From contig CASEBK010000003.1 of NCBI GenBank assembly GCA_949286115.1, positions 1 through 64,000 of the forward strand: a stretch of 64,000 nt of DNA, in the 5' to 3' direction. The DNA comes from an uncultured Veillonellaceae bacterium. Lineage in GTDB: Bacteria; Bacillota; Negativicutes; Veillonellales; Dialisteraceae. Below are positions 1 to 7,733 of this stretch, in pieces. The translations under genes and the position numbers were made by a program. The first letter of the stretch is position 1; every line of letters begins with the position of its first letter. The notes under the pieces are model-generated. The model was not told where the DNA came from. It searched no databases and saw nothing but the letters and a program-made list of their open reading frames with translations.

Positions 1-3000
1 CTTCACCATCCTCGCGAGTTCCGATGGTACCAAAGATACCTGCATTGGTCAGCGTCTGGGTAGTCCCATCCGATTTCTTCGTCGTATCAAGACCGATGAT
101 GCGGTTGTCCCGACCGTCGAAAGTGCCGGTATAACCGTTCTTCGCACCTGCGCCGATGGCTTCATAGTCCGTCACATCACTCGCATCGATGTCGTTTTTC
201 AGCGCGAAGTTGTAAGAGAGGATATTACTATTAGAATTGTTCTTTTTGTACTGCTGAATCCCCTTGAGCTGTTCGCCCGTGCTGACCCAGATATAGGTGT
301 ACTTCTGCGCATTGGCATCTGTATCGCCCGCAACCGTAAAGTTTAAGTGATTTAAGTCTTCAACGAATTTATCATTGCCTATATCAAATTTATCAAGATT
401 AAATCCGCCTTTCCCCTCGTTAATCTCTTCATCCCACATATCGACGGCAATTTTGCTTTCCCCGCCGGTAAAGGAAATTATTCCACCATCCTGTGCATTT
501 TTTGCAAAATGGTGCATGAAGTCATGCAAATAATCTACGGCTTGCTTTCCGCTGTCTTCCGCATCGTTGGCGGCCTGCACTTTGCCGATGTTGGAGATAT
601 CGAGGACCGCTTCAGAATCCGCAGCCGGCTTGTCTTCTCCTTCTTTATATCCTGCATTCAGCGTCAGATTGCCGCCGATGGAGAGGTCGCTGTCCATGTA
701 AATGTCGCCGGAGGCGGTGACGGTGAGATCGCCGCCGGTGGTGACGATGCCTTCGCCTTTGTTACCGTAGTGGACGTTCACATGGCCGTCTTCGGCGTCG
801 TTGGCGGTGATGGAAATATTGCCGGTTACTTTAGATTTACTGGTTGTATAGCCGAAACGGTCGCCGATATCGCTCATCGCTTCCTTGGGATCATTTACAA
901 CATTCCCCGGCGTCCAGCCTTCTGCTATGCCGTTGATGCCCGGCACGCGGACTTTCTCCCCGTCTTTTGCCGATGTGAGCTGGCCGTAGACGTCGATGCT
1001 GCCGCCGGTAATGGAAATACTCCCGGAATTATCTTGAGCAGGGTTATTGTCGTCTTTAGTCCCATTTCCCGTGGCGGTGACGCTGCCGTAGATGGTGACC
1101 TGCCCGTCCGCATCGATCGTGACGGAGGAGCCGTAGAGCTGCGACGCGCTGCCGAGAGCCACGTCGCCGGTCACATTGGTATTCTCCGGATGATGCGTAT
1201 CCCCCGAGGTATGGGCATTCAAGGTGAGCGCGCCGTCGCTGTAGATGAGGCCGCCGAAGTAGCCGCTGCCGCCGGTGGCTTCAAAATCAGTGAGCGTGAG
1301 GCCCGCGCCATACACAGCGATGCCCGCGGCGTTGTTCGCACCGAGTTCTATCCAGTTGAATTCCAGATTTGCCTTGCCCCCATTGGCATTGATGATGGTG
1401 AGGAGCGGATCGTAGGCCGTGCCGTACTGGATGGAGTCAATGCCTTCCATGGCATTAGGATGAGTCGTGGTATCGCTGAAATAGTCTTCCGTATTCGGCA
1501 GGAAGGCATTCAGAATGGGCGTAGTGCCATCATAGATTCGCCAACCATCATCTCCAGCAATACCGGCTCCGTCTTGATTGTTAAAAGTCAGACCGGTATA
1601 AGATCCTGCTTTATCCTTACCTGCAAAATCAATGGCTTTGTTGGCGTTGTTACTTCCATTCGTACTCAAATCCACAAATGGTAATCCATTCGTCTTATCG
1701 GGCCGAATATAATACGTATTTTGTAGATCGTAATAGTACATTGTTGCCGCTGCCGCACCGTTATTGAGATTTGTTCCATCTCCGGCCGATGCCACAGCTA
1801 TACTTTTTACTGTTCCCTCATCTACATACAGATTTCCTGTTGTATAAGCATTTTTAATCGATAATTTATTCCTCACAGACATATCATAATACTTCCAAAG
1901 GCCGCCAATGATACCGCCAAGTGAGTTCCCACCACCAGCCGATGTATTGCCACTGGCATCTTCAAAATGATTAAAGCTACGAAGGGTCCCCAAATTATAT
2001 ACATTCTCTATGCTTATATTTGCAGTGGAAACATCAGCTGCGCCGACGATTCCCCCAACTTGGCTTTTTGTACTAGTATTCTTATTAATTACAGTGATAT
2101 TTCCCGTATTGAATGCATTGGTAATATTTCCTGTGACCATCCAACCGGCAATACCGCCAACAACACTGTAACCATTATAAATGGCTCCCGTATTGTAGGC
2201 CTTTTCCACCGTGCCAGAGAGGCGCCCCACGATGCCACCGACGTGACGGCCGTAATAGGTATAGGTCTCATCGCCGATCTGCCCTTTGTTATATACATCA
2301 TACAAAAGTACACGAGCGTCCGTCTGTTCGGTCGTGTCGCCGACGATACCGCCCATGTTTACCGGAAAAATATTGTTCCCTGTTTCCAGTTTTCTCGTTG
2401 TACGGATGTCCCCCAAATTATACGAACCGGCGATCTCACCGTTGTACATCATGCCTGCAACGCCGCCGATACCTGTATAACCGCGCACGTCGCCCGTGTT
2501 ATAGCTGTTGGAAACAGCAGCCCATGAATAATCAGTTTTACTCTGCCCTGACAGCTTCTTTGAATCGTTCCGGTCGATCTTGCCGACGATGCCGCCCGCA
2601 TTAGCCGCCTGCGCATTTTCAGGAGGCGCACCGGTAAAGTCTTCTCTCGTATGGACAGTCCCGCGGTTCGCACTGGCAGTGATGTACACGTTGTCCCCAT
2701 CCATATAACCGACGATACCACCCATATTCCCGACATGAACAATTTCCCCATCCGTCGAGCGAATACTTTCTTTTAAGAAATGGCTTCCTGTCCCTTCGTT
2801 ATTGAGCTGCCGTCCGCCGGTCGCCAGAATATCGCCGCCGTCATTGATGCCGTTCGTGACCGTATATTTCTTGTCACTCGTATCATCACTGTTCGCAAAG
2901 TATCCGGCCACGCCGCCTACATTGTGCGCGCCGCGGACGTCGTTCTCCCGGTTCGTTGCATTCGTGATATTCGTATCGACGGCACGGCCCACGATACCGC

Positions 3001-4873
3001 CCACGTTGCCTGCGGTATAGTAGTCATATCCATTTTCCGTAGCGACAGCGCTCGACACATCGCCTGTATTCAATATATCTTCAAGTTTACTTTCATGCCC
3101 GTCCACATGGGATGCACTGCCCGCAATGCCGCCGACATTCGCTACTTGTACATTCTTTTCCGTTCCTTTTCCGCTAACGGCTGTGTGATAAATATAATCT
3201 TCCGTCATATATCCCGTGGCCGTCACGGTACCGCTGTTTTCGGCGTTCTGCACGGTGGTGCCTTCCATGCTTCCTACGATGCCGCCCACGTTGTATGCGC
3301 CTTCCACATCGAGACGGTTGTAGATGAGGTTCGTGCCGTCGCCGAGCGTCGAAGCATAGGCATGGCCGACGAGGCCGCCCACGTTGTGCCCTTCGCCGGT
3401 GACGCTGCCCAGATTGTAGCTCGTGCCGCCGAGAGAGCCGTTATAGAGATAGCCGATCAGGCCGCCGACATTATTGTCCTCTCCAATATTTGGCTGCTTT
3501 TCCCCGGTCACTTTTCCCGTATTGATCAGACCGGTAAATTGAGAGCCGGACGTTCCCGTCTGTTTCGCACTGCTTCCATCGACATTATCACCACTGTAAC
3601 CAACGATGCCGCCTACATCGGTCGCACCGGTGACGGAAGCGCTGTTCGTGATGTTGCTTACAAAACTGTCGCCCAATACAGCCCCGGCAAGACTGCCCAC
3701 GACGTTGCCGCCGGTGATGGAGCCGCCGACGAAGGTGACATTATTGATGACCGCATCGTGGACCACGCCGAAAAGACCGACATGGCTCGTGCCTTTCCGG
3801 TCAATATTGAGATTGAAAATATTATAGTCAAGGCCGTCGAATTTCCCGTAAAATCCGTATTTTCCATCATTACTCTGTGCAACGGAAGTCTTTCCGCTCT
3901 CATCTACAACGATTCCAATGGGCTTGAATCCTGCTCCGCCGTTCCAGTCCTGCGTGGCGGTGGCGTCGATGCTGTTGCGGAGGGCGTAATTGCCGCCGAG
4001 GTTGGTGTCGATGTCCTGAAGCTGCTCGATGTCTTCCACCCACATGTAGCCGTCGGCTTTTGTCCATGTATCACCATTCACAGTGGCAATGGCATCCGTA
4101 TTATTATCGGCTCCCGCATAGGTTCCTTTTTCTTTGTCATAAGCATCGTAACCAATGACGACATTATCCTCATTGGTGGTGCTAACGATGATACTGCCTG
4201 CGGCCATCTTGCCGTCGCCGGTCTTCAGGCGCTCCGTATCGATGACGATGCGGCCGCCGTCGAAGGTGACGTTATTGGCATTGATATTTCCGAGGCTCAT
4301 GAGAACGGCATCAGGATTGGTGTTGGCCGCCTGCTGGCCAATTAATTTATCAATAGATGTCTTCGTAGATGTATCTGCCGCAATTTGATTTAATACATCA
4401 TCGGATAAATTTTTATTGGACACGTAGAGGCTGCCCACGTTGATCTGGGCGGAGTTTCCGATCTCCACACCGGCGGCGTTCACGATGTAGATGTTGCCGT
4501 TGTTGTTGGCGTTGATGGTGCCGTAAATTTGCGACATGTTGCCGCTGGCATCGTAGTTCAGCGTGTTATATCCATTCTGGGGCCCCTCAAAATTGACGGT
4601 GGCGTTCGCGCCGATATCGAAGCCGCCGTCCCATTTGATGACCGCGTTCTGGCTGTTTTGTATGATCGTCGCAGAAGTATTATTTCCCGCCGAAGCTCCC
4701 AGTTTGACGAAATCCGGCAGGGTCACATCACCTGCCACTACATGCCCGCCCGCAGGGAGCTGGGTATTGGGAATGACGCCGGACGCGGCGAGGACGGGCG
4801 CGGCGGTACATGCGGCCACCCCGGCGAGGAGACCGGCGAGAATGCGTTTTGCGAGGGTATTTCTATATTTCAT
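1..4873 (-). CDS. Two-partner secretion exoprotein (TpsA, filamentous-haemagglutinin type), C-terminus outside window
   Basis: A frame with no stop runs from the ATG at 4873 to the left edge (1624 codons seen), so the C-terminus is missing. A GGAAGGAAAG ribosome site precedes the ATG. Residues 1-30 form a signal peptide ending VLAA. Residues about 31-160 look like the TPS secretion domain; they include NGNIYIVNAAGVEIGNSAQI, a version of the family's NPNGI-type region. From about residue 330 to 1000 there are many GLUG-like repeats (NVGGLVGH, NVGGLIGY, NVGGIVGS), then G/S/T-rich beta-helix-like sequence. A module of the type YALRNSID...GxFDG...NxNI near residue 270 recurs as YNFALKND...GTFDGRDNRI close to the left edge. 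The gene lies 24 bp after tpsB. The family is exported through the TpsB pore and acts as a surface or released adhesin; the substrate or partner is not readable here. Confidence 0.9.
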   Translation of the reverse strand, partial: MKYRNTLAKRILAGLLAGVAACTAAPVLAASGVIPNTQLPAGGHVVAGDVTLPDFVKLGASAGNNTSATIIQNSQNAVIKWDGGFDIGANATVNFEGPQNGYNTLNYDASGNMSQIYGTINANNNGNIYIVNAAGVEIGNSAQINVGSLYVSNKNLSDDVLNQIAADTSTKTSIDKLIGQQAANTNPDAVLMSLGNINANNVTFDGGRIVIDTERLKTGDGKMAAGSIIVSTTNEDNVVIGYDAYDKEKGTYAGADNNTDAIATVNGDTWTKADGYMWVEDIEQLQDIDTNLGGNYALRNSIDATATQDWNGGAGFKPIGIVVDESGKTSVAQSNDGKYGFYGKFDGLDYNIFNLNIDRKGTSHVGLFGVVHDAVINNVTFVGGSITGGNVVGSLAGAVLGDSFVSNITNSASVTGATDVGGIVGYSGDNVDGSSAKQTGTSGSQFTGLINTGKVTGEKQPNIGEDNNVGGLIGYLYNGSLGGTSYNLGSVTGEGHNVGGLVGHAYASTLGDGTNLIYNRLDVEGAYNVGGIVGSMEGTTVQNAENSGTVTATGYMTEDYIYHTAVSGKGTEKNVQVANVGGIAGSASHVDGHESKLEDILNTGDVSSAVATENGYDYYTAGNVGGIVGRAVDTNITNATNRENDVRGAHNVGGVAGYFANSDDTSDKKYTVTNGINDGGDILATGGRQLNNEGTGSHFLKESIRSTDGEIVHVGNMGGIVGYMDGDNVYITASANRGTVHTREDFTGAPPENAQAANAGGIVGKIDRNDSKKLSGQSKTDYSWAAVSNSYNTGDVRGYTGIGGVAGMMYNGEIAGSYNLGDIRTTRKLETGNNIFPVNMGGIVGDTTEQTDARVLLYDVYNKGQIGDETYTYYGRHVGGIVGRLSGTVEKAYNTGAIYNGYSVVGGIAGWMVTGNITNAFNTGNITVINKNTSTKSQVGGIVGAADVSTANISIENVYNLGTLRSFNHFEDASGNTSAGGGNSLGGIIGGLWKYYDMSVRNKLSIKNAYTTGNLYVDEGTVKSIAVASAGDGTNLNNGAAAATMYYYDLQNTYYIRPDKTNGLPFVDLSTNGSNNANKAIDFAGKDKAGSYTGLTFNNQDGAGIAGDDGWRIYDGTTPILNAFLPNTEDYFSDTTTHPNAMEGIDSIQYGTAYDPLLTIINANGGKANLEFNWIELGANNAAGIAVYGAGLTLTDFEATGGSGYFGGLIYSDGALTLNAHTSGDTHHPENTNVTGDVALGSASQLYGSSVTIDADGQVTIYGSVTATGNGTKDDNNPAQDNSGSISITGGSIDVYGQLTSAKDGEKVRVPGINGIAEGWTPGNVVNDPKEAMSDIGDRFGYTTSKSKVTGNISITANDAEDGHVNVHYGNKGEGIVTTGGDLTVTASGDIYMDSDLSIGGNLTLNAGYKEGEDKPAADSEAVLDISNIGKVQAANDAEDSGKQAVDYLHDFMHHFAKNAQDGGIISFTGGESKIAVDMWDEEINEGKGGFNLDKFDIGNDKFVEDLNHLNFTVAGDTDANAQKYTYIWVSTGEQLKGIQQYKKNNSNSNILSYNFALKNDIDASDVTDYEAIGAGAKNGYTGTFDGRDNRIIGLDTTKKSDGTTQTLTNAGIFGTIGTREDGE

Positions 4874-4897
4874 GGTCTTTCCTTCCTTATCCGTGCA

Positions 4898-6523
4898 TCA
4901 GAACATCTTGTATACCTGGAACCAGAGGCGGCCGTCGTGATCGTTCGGTTCGGTGAGGTCGGGACGGGCGTTGAATTTCCGGGCGTAGTCGAGCTGGGCG
5001 TACCAGTCGTTCGGCAGGGCATAGCGGAGGCCTACGCCCCAGCTGTAGAGGCGCTCGCTCCGGTCCCACGCGCGGTCTTTCACATAGCCCGCGTCGACGA
5101 AGAGGGCCGCTTCGAGCCCTTTGATGCCGGTGGCGCGGCGGATCTCTGCGGTACCAAGCCAGCCGGAGTCGCCGTAGCCGTCGCCATTGCCGTAGCCGCG
5201 GACGCCATTGATGCCGCCCAGGTAGAACTGCTCGCTCCCGTCGAGGGCCCGGCTGCCGAGCTGCCAGGAGGTGCGGATGCGGTAGTTCCACGGGCCGTCG
5301 TACCAGACTTTCAGGAGGTCGCCGGTGAGCTTATGGTAGGTGCCGTCGATGTAGGCGCCGCTTTCGGCGTCCATGTCGCCGTACCAGTAGATGAGGTCGT
5401 ACTGGAGAAATTCGTTCGGCAGGTACTGGCTGCCGGAGACGCCCACGTGCCACACGTCGGCATCTTTTTCATTGCGCAGGGTGGGAATGTCCCCCTGACG
5501 GAAACGGTAGCGGTTCTTGATATTTCTGTGGTCGTAGCCGTAGATGAGGGTGACACGGTTCGACCGGTCCCGGTAGAGCGGCGTCATGCCGTAGAGGCTG
5601 ATGCCGTCGGAGCGGCCGAGGGAATCGTAGAAACCGTTCGTGTGGAGCTCATATTCGCTGCGGCTGTAGGCGACGCCGAGGCGGGTGCCGTCGCGCCCCA
5701 CGGGGAGCTCGTACCGGGCGGCGTAGTTCTCCACGTCGTGGCTGGACCAGGTGCCGGAGAGGACGATCTTGTCTCCCTGATGGCCGGGGTTGTTGATCTC
5801 CGTATTGAAGCCGTAGCGGTAGCGGCCGGAGTAGTACCCACCCCCATTGTCGACGAAGACGTAGTTGTTCCACACGGGACGGCGGGCCGCTTCGATATCG
5901 ACGGAGGTGGTGCCGGGAGCGCTCCCCGGGCGGAGGACGGCGCGGGCCATGACGCCGGGAAGGTCGTTCAGGTTATTCACCGCCGCTTCGAGGGTGCGGT
6001 CCGTCATGGTCTCGCCGGTCTTCATCTTGTGAAGGTAGCCTTCGAGGACGGAGTCCGCCACGTCGGAGGTATTGGCGGCGAGCTTCACTTCATCGTAGGA
6101 GGCGACGTACAGGCGCACTTCGAGGGAGCCGTCTTTCACTTCCTGCGGAGGGATGACGGCCTGCGCCACGGGATAGCCGCAGCGCTTCGCGTAGGCGGTG
6201 ATGTCCGCGGCGAGGGTCTGGAGCTCGGAGGCTTCCACGCTCCGATGGGTATATTTCTCAAGGATGCCGGAGAGGCGGCCTTCCCCATCGGGCAGGGCGA
6301 AGCCGGTAAGGGCGATCTCCCGCACGTAGAAAGCGGGCGCTTCGGCGGTGCCGGTATTTCCTGGGCGATAGCCTTCTTCATAGGTGACGGTCTCTTCGCC
6401 GGTGCGGTTGTACGGATAGGTGGTGACCGCCTCTTTGTCAAATGTAGGGATGGGCGACTGGGCCATGGCCGCTTCGCACAGGAAGAGGCTCATGGCGAGC
6501 GCCAGTGTGATCTGTTTCTTCAT
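4898..6523 (-). CDS. TpsB/FhaC/ShlB-type outer-membrane transporter of two-partner secretion
   Basis: 541 residues, a normal length for FhaC/ShlB. Residues 1-22 are a signal peptide (cleavage after AMA). Residues about 62-190 hold POTRA-type periplasmic domains (FYVREIALTGF..., then PPQ...GSLEVRLYV). The rest is a 16-strand-type barrel. The conserved lid-loop motif appears as VRGY near residue 441, and the chain ends in Phe (WFQVYKMF), as outer-membrane barrels do. The protein should secrete the TpsA product encoded directly downstream; the two genes are 24 bp apart and probably co-transcribed from the promoter at 6597-6626. The start ATG follows AAAGGAG. Confidence 0.93.
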   Translation of the reverse strand: MKKQITLALAMSLFLCEAAMAQSPIPTFDKEAVTTYPYNRTGEETVTYEEGYRPGNTGTAEAPAFYVREIALTGFALPDGEGRLSGILEKYTHRSVEASELQTLAADITAYAKRCGYPVAQAVIPPQEVKDGSLEVRLYVASYDEVKLAANTSDVADSVLEGYLHKMKTGETMTDRTLEAAVNNLNDLPGVMARAVLRPGSAPGTTSVDIEAARRPVWNNYVFVDNGGGYYSGRYRYGFNTEINNPGHQGDKIVLSGTWSSHDVENYAARYELPVGRDGTRLGVAYSRSEYELHTNGFYDSLGRSDGISLYGMTPLYRDRSNRVTLIYGYDHRNIKNRYRFRQGDIPTLRNEKDADVWHVGVSGSQYLPNEFLQYDLIYWYGDMDAESGAYIDGTYHKLTGDLLKVWYDGPWNYRIRTSWQLGSRALDGSEQFYLGGINGVRGYGNGDGYGDSGWLGTAEIRRATGIKGLEAALFVDAGYVKDRAWDRSERLYSWGVGLRYALPNDWYAQLDYARKFNARPDLTEPNDHDGRLWFQVYKMF

Positions 6524-6596
6524 GGTCGGCTCCTTTCTTCCGCGGGCGCAGGTCCTGCGCGAGGGCAGACTTTGGGCATGTTAATTTTTTGTAAAA

Positions 6597-6626
6597 ATGA
6601 TACCGAATGCGTCCACCCCTTGTCAA
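6597..6626 (-). promoter_or_regulatory. Sigma-70-type promoter for tpsB-tpsA
   Basis: On the minus strand TTGACA (6626-6621) is separated by 18 bp from TATCAT (6602-6597), about 75 bp upstream of the tpsB start. This is a sequence match only. Confidence 0.6.
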
Positions 6627-6639
6627 TTTGTTTCGGCTC

Positions 6640-7697
6640 CTAAATCATAAATTATGCGTTATTTCGTATGGGATTTTATAAGAATCTTATCAAAAAAGAC
6701 AGGGATTCCCTTATCGTCAATGAGAAATGGTCTGTTCGCTATTCGTAGAACAAATATTTGTATTTTGATCTTTTGCCATTCTATGGGGGCTGATGGGGGT
6801 TAACTTCTTCACCCCCCCCCTATATCGGTGACGGACAGCCGGACTTTGCGTTTCTTTTTTATTTAGAAATTGATCTCTAAAAGGAGCGGAAGCTCCCTCT
6901 CTCCTGCGCCGGTCTGACAGGGGCAAACAGGGCGGTTTTTATTTGCTTATGTCCGAACATATTTTCTTTTCATCATGTTTTGCCGCGCTCGAACAAGCGT
7001 TCTGCATAAGTGAACGGCGCATGTCCTTCAGAGGCGGGAAAAGCGAAGTACGCAGAAGGAGCGGGCGCACGCCGCATGGCTGACGGCTTCGAAGCTGTCC
7101 GTGCGGAGCGCATTTTCGACGCCCGCCAAACACGGCAGGCGGAGCGGTCCCCCGCCGCGCGGAGCCTGCTTTGGGCTTCTTTCGTAGGTGGCCTCACAGT
7201 TCTGACGCGGATGACTTCGAAGCTGTCGGTGCGGGGCTCAATTTCGGAAAGAGAGTGTCTCTCATTTACGACTGTGCCCGTCATGGGAGCACGAACTCCA
7301 TGGTCGCTTCATTTCTTCCTTTGCCGCCAAAGGCAGAAACGAAGCAAAGAAGGAAAGGCGCCGCCCGATCACTCCGCCCTGAAAGTCTGGCCGGTCGCTA
7401 CCTTCGCTTAACTCGCTCGCTGCGCTCGCTCAAACAAGCGATCCGGCTTAACGCCACCGGCCAGACTTTCTCCCTTCGGGCACCGGGCTCCGTTCAAACG
7501 GGCGAGGAGCTGCACCAGTGTTTATCTGTGTCGTGCATTCTTTGAATGCACATCCCCTTTGGTCCCGTATTGGTTCATTGGGTTGCGGACCCACATCGCG
7601 ACGCGAATGTGGCCGAAGCTGTCTGTGCAGGTTTCATTACGAAGCTCAGCCAATGCGACGAGCAGAACGGTTCCCCGCAGAAGGAAAACGGGCATGC
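6640..7697. repeat. Gene-free stretch with degenerate direct repeats and an inverted repeat
   Basis: No frame here resembles a known protein, and the small frames are low-complexity and Arg/Ser/Ala-rich. It contains three degenerate copies of a roughly 40-bp motif with core CGAAGCTGTCNGTGC at 7090-7104, 7218-7232 and 7614-7628. It also has a perfect 15-bp inverted repeat (7381-7395 and 7456-7470) around a 60-bp loop rich in CGCTCG, and a run of nine C at 6812-6820 next to a GGGGGT/ACCCCC hairpin (6795-6816). It separates pheT from tpsB. Confidence 0.6.
7381..7470. repeat. Perfect 15-bp inverted repeat with structured loop
   Basis: The left arm GAAAGTCTGGCCGGT (7381-7395) is exactly complementary to 7456-7470. 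The 60-bp interior contains a second small pair, CGCTT (7405-7409) and AAGCG (7436-7440), and a repeated CTCGCT pattern. No T-tract follows on either strand, so it is not a simple terminator. It could be a dispersed palindromic element or the end of a vanished mobile element. Confidence 0.6.
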
Positions 7698-7722
7698 AAA
7701 AAAGCTCCCTTTCGGGAGCTTT
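7698..7722 (-). terminator. Intrinsic terminator after pheT
   Basis: The minus-strand hairpin AAAGCTCCC-GAA-GGGAGC is followed by a run of six T, 12 bp after the pheT stop. Confidence 0.9.
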
Positions 7723-7733
7723 CGCTGTATCGA

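Noticed and set aside
4808..4873. Lipoprotein reading of the TpsA signal (VAAC at residues 19-22)
   Set aside because: The hydrophobic stretch continues to a normal VLAA cleavage site, and TpsA proteins are secreted, not lipidated.
4529..6643. Plus-strand open frame of about 700 codons opposite tpsB
   Set aside because: It is Val/Ala/Gly/Asp-biased with no recognisable domain; the minus strand encodes a clear TpsB with signal peptide, POTRA and terminal Phe.
6717..6926. Minus-strand frame of 69 codons upstream of tpsB
   Set aside because: Crosses the C9 tract and hairpin, with no ribosome site or known similarity.
6973..7284. Minus-strand frame of 103 codons in the gene-free stretch
   Set aside because: Arg/Ser/Ala-rich, made of the degenerate repeats, and without a recognisable domain.
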